Positions 1 to 4,847 are shown, counted from the first letter of the stretch. The stretch is DNA of 5,452 bases from an uncultured Ruminococcus sp. (GCA_945835085.1 CAMAIG010000136.1:1-5452), one strand, 5' to 3'. Made by a program: numbers and translations. Notes: a model not told the origin generated them from the sequence alone.

Positions 1-1
1 G

Positions 2-349
2 ACTCTTTCCGAAAGCGTGACCATGATAGACGTTTCCGACCGCTCGGACCTTAGCTATACATATGACGGAAGAATTACGGTAAGGCTCGGGGCTGTTACC
101 GATATCGAATACAAGATCAATTTCTCGAAAGAGGTCATTACCACAAAGATAGGCGAGAAAACCGAGGGCGTTCTGACCATTATGTCCGATTCAAAGGGCG
201 CTTCCTTCCTCGACAAGGAAAGCCTTGAACACAATGCTCAGGTGTTCAGCGAGAATATGGCGGAGCTTAATGCTGCCGAAACCGATACCGATGAGGACGC
301 TCCCGATGAAACGGAAAAGACTTCCTCTAATGACCCGATAATGGAATAA
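2..349 (+). CDS. ftsQ: Cell division protein FtsQ/DivIB-like, C-terminal fragment (5' end outside window)
   Basis: The reading frame is open from the first full codon at position 2 to TAA at 347-349, giving 115 residues of a protein that begins upstream; the GTG at 17 is an internal Val codon, not a credible start. FtsQ/DivIB is a bitopic membrane protein of the divisome whose extracytoplasmic part links FtsL/FtsB to septal wall synthesis. Visible support is the C-terminal beta-domain pattern of this family: a short hydrophobic strand (VTMIDVSD), an acidic-aromatic turn, a strand with R-I-T-V-R-L-G, an E-Y-K-I segment, and a closing G-V-L-T-I strand. An Asp/Glu/Thr-rich tail of about 35 residues follows, probably disordered. 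The position directly before ftsZ fits the division gene cluster. No ftsA lies between the two. The family call rests on pattern and context, not a search. Confidence 0.75.
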   Translation, partial: TLSESVTMIDVSDRSDLSYTYDGRITVRLGAVTDIEYKINFSKEVITTKIGEKTEGVLTIMSDSKGASFLDKESLEHNAQVFSENMAELNAAETDTDEDAPDETEKTSSNDPIME

Positions 350-369
350 TATAGGTTTTGCCTTGTGAA

Positions 370-405
370 AAACAAGCAAAATGCACTTGTTTATAATATT
401 TTTTT
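370..405 (+). terminator. Weak candidate terminator after ftsQ
   Basis: AAACAAG (370-376) can pair with CTTGTTT (386-392) around a 9-base loop, and a run of seven T lies at 399-405. The stem is AT-rich and the T run starts six bases after it, so termination would be partial at best. The ACAAG arm could instead pair with CTTGT at 362-366, so two exclusive hairpins are possible. Some read-through from ftsQ into ftsZ is likely. Confidence 0.3.
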
Positions 406-435
406 GTGCAGATACGAATTTTTTACGAAAATCAC

Positions 436-464
436 TTGAAATAATTGTTCGATTGTGTTAAAAT
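436..464 (+). promoter_or_regulatory. Sigma-A type promoter of ftsZ
   Basis: The -35 box TTGAAA (436-441) and the -10 box TAAAAT (459-464) are separated by exactly 17 bases. TGT directly before the -10 (456-458) gives an extended -10 motif. The flanks are very AT-rich. The predicted start near 471 leaves a leader of about 80 bases before the ftsZ start codon. A second, weaker arrangement (TTGTAT 470-475, 16 bases, TAATAT 492-497) lies just downstream. Having its own promoter lets ftsZ be expressed independently of ftsQ. Confidence 0.6.
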
Positions 465-538
465 AAATGTTGTATGTTTATGTCTTTGTATATTAATATA
501 TGATCTTTGGTCTAAATATATTTTTTCGTATAAAAAAC

Positions 539-544
539 AGGAGG
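539..544 (+). promoter_or_regulatory. Ribosome binding site of ftsZ
   Basis: A full AGGAGG lies seven bases before the ATG at 552. This favours 552 over the in-frame ATG at 561 as the start. Just upstream, AATATAT (493-499) and ATATATT (516-522) could form an AT-only hairpin in the leader; it is probably too weak to matter. Confidence 0.85.
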
Positions 545-551
545 ATGAAAT

Positions 552-1655
552 ATGGCTATCATGGTTGATAATGAGAAAAACACCTATGATGAAGTTATAA
601 AGGTTGTCGGTGTCGGCGGCGGCGGCGGAAACGCTGTTAACAGAATGGTCGAAGAGGGCATTCAGGGCGTTGACTACATAACCGTTAATACAGATGCCAG
701 AGCTCTTAATTCTTCTAAGGCTGATACTAAGGTACAGATCGGCGTTAAGCTCACCAACGGCAAGGGTGCAGGCGCTAAGCCTGAGGTCGGTGCAAGCAGC
801 GCTGAGGAGAACAGAGATGAGATAAAGGCTGCTCTCAGCGGCTCGGATATGGTTTTCATCGCTGCAGGTATGGGCGGCGGCACCGGTACGGGCGCTGCTC
901 CTATCGTTGCGGAGATCGCTCAGGAGCTGGGTATCCTCACTGTTGCTGTTGTTACAAAGCCCTTTGAGTTTGAGCAGAAGGCTAAGATGCGTCAGGCTGA
1001 GGCAGGTATTGCCGAGCTTAAAAAGCACGTTGACTCCCTTATCGTTATCCCTAATGAAAGACTTCTCCAGAGCACCGAAAAGGAGCTTACTATGAGAGAA
1101 TCCTTCGCTATGGCTGATAATATCCTCAAGGTCGGCGTTAAGTCCATTGCCGAGCTTATCACTGTTGAGGGCGATATCAACCTGGATTTCGCCGATGTCA
1201 AGACCACTATGCAGAATGCAGGCTATGCTCACATGGCTATCGGTCATGGCTCAGGCAAGGATAAGGCTGCTGAGGCTGCTAAGCAGGTAATTTCCAGCCC
1301 CCTTCTTGAAACATCTATTTCCGGCGCTACCAGACTTCTCGTTAATATCGTTATGAGCGACGATGTTCTTGCAAGCGATGTAAACACTGCTACAAGACTT
1401 ATTTCCGAGGCTGCCGATCCCGATGTTAACATGATATTCGGTACATCCTTTGATGAAAATCTCAGGGACGAGATCAGCATCACGGTTATTGCTGCTGCAT
1501 TTAACAGTGATATCCCTGCTTCCACCGAGGCTGAGGCTGCTCCCGATGTTGAAAAGGTTTCTGCTTCCTCTGCTGCGGCTGGCAGTGCTGCTAAGAAAAG
1601 CTCCTTTGATGATGATTACGGCGCTTTCTTCGATATGATAAACAACAGAAAATAA
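552..1655 (+). CDS. ftsZ: Cell division protein FtsZ
   Basis: FtsZ is the tubulin-like GTPase that polymerises in the cytoplasm into the Z-ring and recruits the divisome. The 367-residue product shows the N-terminal glycine-rich nucleotide loop (residues 20-30, G-V-G-G-G-G-G-N-A-V-N), the tubulin signature GGGTGTG (108-114), the PFEFE segment (137-141), and the T7 synergy loop N210-L-D-F-A-D215, whose acidic residues complete the GTPase site of the next subunit. The core runs to about residue 318. It is followed by a short Ala/Ser/Glu linker (about 320-350) and a tail with D-D-D-Y-G-A-F-F. That tail lacks the Ile-Pro-x-Phe core of the usual C-terminal peptide that binds FtsA, SepF and other partners. 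The start at 552 is fixed by AGGAGG. Codon use favours GCT, GTT and CTT, as expected for a well-expressed housekeeping gene. The gene follows ftsQ, has its own promoter, and ends at a terminator at 1796-1834. Confidence 0.97.
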   Translation: MAIMVDNEKNTYDEVIKVVGVGGGGGNAVNRMVEEGIQGVDYITVNTDARALNSSKADTKVQIGVKLTNGKGAGAKPEVGASSAEENRDEIKAALSGSDMVFIAAGMGGGTGTGAAPIVAEIAQELGILTVAVVTKPFEFEQKAKMRQAEAGIAELKKHVDSLIVIPNERLLQSTEKELTMRESFAMADNILKVGVKSIAELITVEGDINLDFADVKTTMQNAGYAHMAIGHGSGKDKAAEAAKQVISSPLLETSISGATRLLVNIVMSDDVLASDVNTATRLISEAADPDVNMIFGTSFDENLRDEISITVIAAAFNSDIPASTEAEAAPDVEKVSASSAAAGSAAKKSSFDDDYGAFFDMINNRK

Positions 1656-1790
1656 TCAGCGTGTCAGCGTGCCGCTGAAGCCAACTCGTTGGTGTTATAG
1701 CAAATATCCTTTCGATTTGTGGCTCGGTAACGTAAGTGTTGAAGCAAAATTTATGCTGCACACAAATCGGCTGAGAAGGTAATTTTATAA
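1656..1790. other. Inverted-repeat-rich untranslated stretch after ftsZ
   Basis: Between the ftsZ stop and the terminator lie about 135 bases with several self-complementary segments. TCAGCGTG occurs twice in tandem (1656-1663, 1664-1671), and the second copy can pair with CGCTGA (1673-1678) across a 3-base loop. CCAA (1681-1684) pairs with TTGG (1689-1692). CGATTTGTG (1713-1721) is perfectly complementary to CACAAATCG (1761-1769), and AGCA (1743-1746) with TGCT (1754-1757) lies inside that stem. CAAAT (1701-1705) competes with the downstream arm for ATTTG (1715-1719). It could be a structured 3' untranslated region, a processed small RNA, or a dispersed intergenic repeat. Nothing here matches an RNA family I can name, and no convincing gene lies in it. 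Confidence 0.45.
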
Positions 1791-1795
1791 AAGCT

Positions 1796-1834
1796 AAAGC
1801 TATTGACAAGGTTTGCCCTGTCAATAGCTTTTTT
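1796..1834 (+). terminator. Strong intrinsic terminator between ftsZ and the convergent gene
   Basis: AAAGCTATTGACA (1796-1808) is perfectly complementary to TGTCAATAGCTTT (1819-1831). After one A-C mismatch two more G-C pairs form (1810-1811 with 1816-1817), leaving a TTTG loop. Six T (1829-1834) overlap the base of the stem on the + strand. The stop codon of the - strand gene (1833-1835) sits in this T run, so the same hairpin begins one base after that gene ends. On the - strand the T tract is only four bases (1789-1792) and set back, so termination should be weaker in that direction. Confidence 0.88.
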
Positions 1835-2348
1835 ACTTTCTAAGGTCACTAAGCAATGTCTTGAAAAGACTTGCGTGTATCATTTCGTCCAGGGCAATTC
1901 TTGTAAGAAGGGCAAAGACATATCTGTCCCCCGACTGCCTTGCTAAGGATACATATGTGGAATAGGCTTTCTGCTCCCCTGCAAGGTCGTGGAGATACAT
2001 GGTGGCGGGGTCCGGGGAATAATTCAGCTGCTCGCCGTTCCAATAATGGGTCTTGCCCGCATTTTTCCAGCCGTATATCGGCTGCCCCCCAAGCTTTGTT
2101 ATAAGCTCCCCGATCATGTAGAGGTGGTGCATTTCCGTTTTCGCTATCCTGAGAAGCAGCTCCGACTGCGGGGGGTGTGAATTTTTCAGCATTATCGACT
2201 GATATACATATTGGGCGGTGGAGTCGAATTCTCCTGCGCTCCCTCCGAATGTATATGTGAGCCGCTCTGCCATCAGCTTGTTTTCACCCTGAACCCTGAT
2301 CTCGGGATATGGGGAACTGTCTGCTGTGATTATGTTTTCAAGATCCAT
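1833..2348 (-). CDS. Ferritin-like di-metal protein, CotJC/manganese-catalase type
   Basis: The 171-residue product has the helical pattern and metal-ligand spacing of the ferritin-like superfamily: E40 in G-G-S-A-G-E, E72-M-H-H75, E125 in L-A-G-E, and E155-M-I-H158. This gives two Glu plus two E-x-x-H pairs, the full set for a dinuclear iron or manganese centre. The layout (GG-x-x-GE near the N terminus, a T-E-M-H-H-L-Y-M-I-G helix) resembles CotJC and non-haem manganese catalases more than rubrerythrin, and there is no rubredoxin-like Cys4 domain. No signal peptide or membrane segment is seen, so the protein should be cytoplasmic or spore-associated. Peroxide disproportionation or another oxidative-stress role is plausible but inferred; the substrate cannot be read from the sequence. 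The start is supported by GGAGG seven bases upstream. The gene stands alone, converging on ftsZ, with its stop codon inside the shared terminator. Confidence 0.75.
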   Translation of the reverse strand: MDLENIITADSSPYPEIRVQGENKLMAERLTYTFGGSAGEFDSTAQYVYQSIMLKNSHPPQSELLLRIAKTEMHHLYMIGELITKLGGQPIYGWKNAGKTHYWNGEQLNYSPDPATMYLHDLAGEQKAYSTYVSLARQSGDRYVFALLTRIALDEMIHASLFKTLLSDLRK

Positions 2349-2399
2349 AGGTATTCCTCCGGTTGTTTTATTTCCTGTAATTATATGCGTCCTATGGAT
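2343..2399. repeat. 9-base inverted repeat flanking the ferritin-like gene leader
   Basis: ATCCATAGG (2343-2351) and CCTATGGAT (2391-2399) are perfect reverse complements, 39 bases apart. The inner arm contains the start codon of the ferritin-like gene. The outer arm lies within the spacer of the candidate promoter. If transcription began upstream of 2399, the leader could fold so that the start codon is paired and the ribosome binding site lies in the loop. If it begins at the TATAAT site, the arms could only act as DNA. Confidence 0.4.
2356..2360 (-). promoter_or_regulatory. Ribosome binding site of the ferritin-like gene
   Basis: On the - strand GGAGG lies seven bases before the ATG at 2348-2346, which fixes the start of the ferritin-like gene. 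Confidence 0.8.
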
Positions 2400-2408
2400 A
2401 TAATATGA
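2380..2408 (-). promoter_or_regulatory. Candidate promoter of the ferritin-like gene (weak -35)
   Basis: A perfect TATAAT reads on the - strand at 2385-2380, about 32 bases before the start codon. The hexamer 17 bases upstream (2408-2403, TCATAT) is a poor -35, and 18- or 19-base spacings are no better. A weak -35 beside a good -10 is what an activator-dependent or stress-regulated promoter could look like, but it may also be a chance match. Confidence 0.35.
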
Positions 2409-2410
2409 CA

Positions 2411-2545
2411 GCCACAGTAATCAGCATATTTATAGCTCTGTAAAAAGGTCGCTTTTGAAAGGAAAGGTGAAAAATAATCACATATATTGACTTTTTTCCA
2501 TTGAGGTCGGGGATATCTGATTAAATTGCGGGGTTGTATGGGCAT
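2411..2545. other. Intergenic stretch with no recognised feature
   Basis: This AT-rich gap lies upstream of the ferritin-like gene and beyond the lipoprotein operon terminator. I see no convincing gene, hairpin or RNA here. A TTGACT at 2487-2492 (+ strand) has no acceptable -10 partner at 16 to 18 bases. Distal regulatory sites of the ferritin-like gene could lie here but cannot be recognised. Confidence 0.5.
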
Positions 2546-2582
2546 AAAAAAGCAGCTCCACAGGCGTTCCTGTGAAGCTGCT
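2546..2582 (-). terminator. Intrinsic terminator of the lipoprotein operon
   Basis: AGCAGCT (2551-2557) pairs with AGCTGCT (2576-2582). After a C-A mismatch, CACAGG (2559-2564) pairs with CCTGTG (2569-2574) around a CGTT loop. On the - strand the stem is followed by six T (2551-2546). On the + strand no T run follows, so the orientation is clear. It lies about 80 bases after the stop codon of the 358-residue lipoprotein gene. Confidence 0.88.
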
Positions 2583-2664
2583 GATCTGAGCTTTACTGTA
2601 CTAATATTCCTTTGTTGAAAAGGCAGGCGGCTTTAAAACATTCTATTATAAAATTAGTTTTCTC

Positions 2665-3741
2665 TTAATACTTAAAGTTCACCAAAAGTTCTGTACACAA
2701 GCAAACAAATGCTGAATCCGATAGAGGTTCGTTATCATCTGCATTGAAATCACTGTAGTTATCTTCAAGCTTTATCTGCAAAAGCAAGTCCGAACCGGGT
2801 TCTACGGGAATCATTATATACATAGTTTTTGTATTGCTATTATTATCTACTGTCATGACTGCTTCGTGTATGCGAATATTCTCCGTTACCGATTTATCAA
2901 ATATTGTATCGTCAAAATCATCACCATGCATAGAGAACTGTGGATTTACACGACTGTATTCATATGTTTCCAAACCAAGGCTGTCTATATAATCATGCAC
3001 ATCTTTGAAAACACAATTATGCACGTCACCTTCATCGTCATAATGATAAGTGATAAACCCAAATGCTACATTAAGAGAGTAGTTTTCCCCTTTAACAGTA
3101 TAGGTCGCACCCTGCTCAAAATAAGAGTATTCGCCGTTTTCAATATACCTGTATTCCGAAAGCTCGGCGTTCTCAGGAAGCTTTATAGTTGAGGACATTT
3201 TGCAAGAATCACAGGTTCCTTCTATTTTTACTATATCAGAGCTTGTGCTGTTTGCGAACAAGTCAGCATAAATATCTTTTCCTACAGCAGTATGCGTAAT
3301 ATCGGGTGTATTGTAAGTATCGACTTTTTCGGTTGCTACAGACCATTGTTTATAGTTTTCTGCGAATACAGGAGATTCACCTGCTGCTGCAGGCTTGGTG
3401 AGTTCATATTCGGGAGTGGGGGCTGTTTCAAAAGTAACGGTGACAGCTTCGGGGATTTCCTCATCTTCTTCAAAAGGCTCAGTTTCGGCAGAGGTCAGCG
3501 GTTCCGCTGTTGTTTCCTCAGAAGTTTCCGTTGTTTCGGGGGTAGTGCTTGTCTCGCTGACTGTTGTTTCCAAAACCTCAGCTTCGGAAGTGGTCTCGGC
3601 AGTCTCCACCGAGGTATCGGAAGATACTGCTGCTGTGGTTGTTTCGACTTCGCTGCTGCTTGCTCCGCAGCCCGAAAGTGTGAATATGCCTAATGTAATA
3701 GCCATTGCGGCAAGTGCGATAAGTTTTTTGTTGTTCTTCAT
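2665..3741 (-). CDS. Putative lipoprotein with Ser/Thr/Glu linker, unrecognised domain (358 aa)
   Basis: This is a predicted exported, lipid-anchored protein of unknown function. Residues 1-25 form a lipoprotein signal peptide: positive N terminus (M-K-N-N-K-K), hydrophobic stretch, and lipobox L22-S-G-C25, with Cys25 the expected lipidation site. Residues 26 to about 115 are a low-complexity Ser/Thr/Glu linker, probably extended or glycosylated so as to span the wall. Residues 116-358 look globular, with alternating beta-type segments, many Tyr, Asp and Glu, and a CxxC pair (C177, C180) beside further Cys at 243, 347 and 349. I recognise no named domain. The start is backed by GGGGG eight bases upstream (3754-3750), placed just after the stop of the preceding lipoprotein gene. 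The 20-base gap between the two genes indicates one transcript. The shared lipobox-linker-globule plan suggests the two proteins work on the same surface process, which is inference. Confidence 0.85.
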   Translation of the reverse strand: MKNNKKLIALAAMAITLGIFTLSGCGASSSEVETTTAAVSSDTSVETAETTSEAEVLETTVSETSTTPETTETSEETTAEPLTSAETEPFEEDEEIPEAVTVTFETAPTPEYELTKPAAAGESPVFAENYKQWSVATEKVDTYNTPDITHTAVGKDIYADLFANSTSSDIVKIEGTCDSCKMSSTIKLPENAELSEYRYIENGEYSYFEQGATYTVKGENYSLNVAFGFITYHYDDEGDVHNCVFKDVHDYIDSLGLETYEYSRVNPQFSMHGDDFDDTIFDKSVTENIRIHEAVMTVDNNSNTKTMYIMIPVEPGSDLLLQIKLEDNYSDFNADDNEPLSDSAFVCLCTELLVNFKY

Positions 3742-3761
3742 TGTTTTATCCCCCGTAATAG

Positions 3762-4556
3762 TTATGACAGCATATTGCAGCCGCAGCTGTTTGGCAGCTC
3801 GTAATTGATGATGTAATTATCCTCATTTCGGCTGTCCTTCACAAACAAGGGATAGCCCAGCTCCTTCTTGCAAAGCTCGGATAATGCCGCTGCTTCGGAA
3901 ATAAAGTCGCTTGCAGAATAATCCTTGCCGTCAATTGTATAGGTCATTTCAGAGGGCGTTCCGCCATTTTCAAGCACATATCCGCCGTCCGCAGAGTATG
4001 TATGAAGAAGCTTTATGTCTGTTCCGCTGAAATCATAAAGATCCATTTCAAAGCCTGTGCCTGTGCCTTCGCTGTGTGCATAGAATTTGAGGTTAAGAAT
4101 CTGCTTTGTGTCACTGAGATACCAGGTGCCGCCCCATACGCTCATTACATCAAATGAAATAGTCTGCTTGTTGTCGGCGGAATCATAATATGTGATGTCG
4201 CATAAGCCAAAGGGATTGTAACTGAATATTTCTTCATCTCGTCCATCACCGTTCAGGTCTTTTACTACCAACGATTGACCTTCCGATAATTCAGCCTGTG
4301 TTTCTTCATATGTTGTATCTGAGATTTCGCTTGCGGCAGTTTCCTCCTCAGATGTAATTGTTGTTTCGGTTTCGCTCTCTGTCTCGGACTCTGTTTCTGA
4401 TATTATCTCGGAGGTCTCCGATGTGGTCGAATCCGTTGTCTCGGCAGAAACGGCAGCTGTCGTTTCGCTTTCCTGCACACTCTCACCGCCTGCGGAACAT
4501 CCCGCAAGACAGACAAGGCTCAATGCTATTGCAATGATTTTTTTCAGGTCTTTCAT
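3762..4556 (-). CDS. Putative lipoprotein with Ser/Thr/Glu linker and a calcium-loop-like motif (264 aa)
   Basis: This is the first gene of a two-gene operon encoding exported lipoproteins; the function is unknown. The open frame extends to an ATG at 4571-4569, but that codon overlaps the ribosome binding site. GGAGG (4569-4565) lies eight bases before the ATG at 4556-4554, so the latter is the start. From there the product has a clean lipoprotein signal (M-K-D-L-K-K, hydrophobic core, lipobox L17-A-G-C20). A Ser/Thr/Glu linker covers about residues 21-92 and includes S-E-T-E repeats near 53-65. A globular domain follows (about 93-264). It opens with D100-L-N-G-D-G-R-D-E-E109, a D-x-N-x-D-G type loop seen in calcium-binding and FG-GAP/VCBS-like repeats; one copy does not prove a propeller. 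The tail has C258-G-C260 near the end. The stop lies 20 bases before the next lipoprotein gene. Confidence 0.85.
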   Translation of the reverse strand: MKDLKKIIAIALSLVCLAGCSAGGESVQESETTAAVSAETTDSTTSETSEIISETESETESETETTITSEEETAASEISDTTYEETQAELSEGQSLVVKDLNGDGRDEEIFSYNPFGLCDITYYDSADNKQTISFDVMSVWGGTWYLSDTKQILNLKFYAHSEGTGTGFEMDLYDFSGTDIKLLHTYSADGGYVLENGGTPSEMTYTIDGKDYSASDFISEAAALSELCKKELGYPLFVKDSRNEDNYIINYELPNSCGCNMLS

Positions 4557-4564
4557 TTCATACT

Positions 4565-4569
4565 CCTCC
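4565..4569 (-). promoter_or_regulatory. Ribosome binding site that decides the start of the 264-aa lipoprotein gene
   Basis: GGAGG on the - strand lies eight bases before the ATG at 4556. It overlaps the G of an upstream in-frame ATG (4571-4569), which would add five residues (MEEYE) and has no ribosome binding site of its own. The acidic extension would also spoil the positive start of the signal peptide. Confidence 0.85.
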
Positions 4570-4664
4570 ATATACCATATAACTTAAAATAAGATAACGA
4601 ATATTTTCGCCGCTCACTGTCCTTTGTGAAAAGGGTGAAACAATAATCGACAATTTTACGGTTT

Positions 4665-4693
4665 ATTATACCACCATTCACGAATAATGTCAA
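4665..4693 (-). promoter_or_regulatory. Perfect-consensus promoter of the lipoprotein operon
   Basis: On the - strand TTGACA (4693-4688), a 17-base spacer and TATAAT (4670-4665) match the vegetative sigma consensus exactly, and TGG before the -10 adds an extended -10 motif. Transcription should start near 4658, leaving a leader of about 100 bases that contains a small CCTTT/AAAGG hairpin (4621-4633). A promoter this strong usually implies abundant product or control by a repressor. Confidence 0.88.
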
Positions 4694-4747
4694 CGTATAA
4701 ACTGCATAATTTCCCCTTTACAAAAGTGCGTGTACAACGTAAACTGC
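4688..4747. repeat. Imperfect direct repeat in the divergent control region
   Basis: Copy 1 (4688-4705) and copy 2 (4731-4747) share TGT, CAACGT and AAACTGC in the same order. They differ by one inserted A in copy 2 and an AT dinucleotide in copy 1. Starts are 43 bases apart, close to four helical turns. Copy 1 covers the -35 box of the lipoprotein promoter; copy 2 lies just upstream of a candidate promoter facing the other way. The placement suits binding sites for a regulator of both sides, but none is identified. Confidence 0.45.
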
Positions 4748-4753
4748 CTATGC

Positions 4754-4782
4754 TTGCGGTAATATACGATAAATGCTAAAAT
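4754..4782 (+). promoter_or_regulatory. Candidate upstream promoter of the exported-protein gene
   Basis: TTGCGG (4754-4759) and TAAAAT (4777-4782) are 17 bases apart, with TGC before the -10 as an extended motif. The -35 box is only half consensus. It would be the distal member of a tandem pair and give a leader of about 120 bases. Confidence 0.4.
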
Positions 4783-4811
4783 AAATATGAATGATTGGTT
4801 AAAAGTTCATG

Positions 4812-4823
4812 TTCAAACTTGAA
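4812..4823. promoter_or_regulatory. Palindrome TTCAA-AC-TTGAA, possible operator
   Basis: The two 5-base arms are perfectly complementary with a 2-base centre. The right arm overlaps the -35 box (4819-4824) of the proximal promoter. A dimeric repressor bound here would block that promoter. Short AT-rich palindromes also arise by chance in such DNA. Confidence 0.35.
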
Positions 4824-4847
4824 TAAAAAGGAAAAATACGCTATAAT
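4819..4847 (+). promoter_or_regulatory. Proximal promoter of the exported-protein gene
   Basis: TTGAAT (4819-4824), a 17-base AT-rich spacer and a perfect TATAAT (4842-4847) lie about 60 bases before the start codon. The predicted transcript start is near 4854, giving a leader of about 56 bases. Confidence 0.7.

Noticed and set aside
432..1247. 271-codon open frame on the - strand opposite ftsZ
   Set aside because: It lies antisense to a certain ftsZ, has no ribosome binding site, and its Ser/Leu/Asn-rich composition is the mirror of ftsZ codon use.
1656..1671. Tandem TCAGCGTG as a possible attachment site
   Set aside because: The repeat is only 8 bases, with no integrase, tRNA or second distant copy in the window. 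It is better read as part of the local hairpin array.
1591..1824. 77-codon - strand open frame across the ftsZ 3' end and the structured element
   Set aside because: It starts inside the terminator stem, has no ribosome binding site, and runs antisense into ftsZ. It could reflect the repeated nature of the element but is not a credible gene.
2609..2623. CCTTT/AAAGG hairpin downstream of the lipoprotein operon, similar to one at 4621-4633 in its leader
   Set aside because: Five A-T-rich pairs around a short loop are common in this base composition; the similarity between the two is not enough to infer a function.
2615..2650. TTGAAA (2615-2620) and TATTAT-like boxes near 2644 as a + strand promoter
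   Set aside because: The spacing is about 24 bases, too long, and no + strand gene follows.
3395..3808. 137-codon + strand open frame rich in Ser and Val
   Set aside because: It is the antisense shadow of the Ser/Thr/Glu linker and signal peptide of the 358-aa lipoprotein gene; the low complexity comes from the linker codons.
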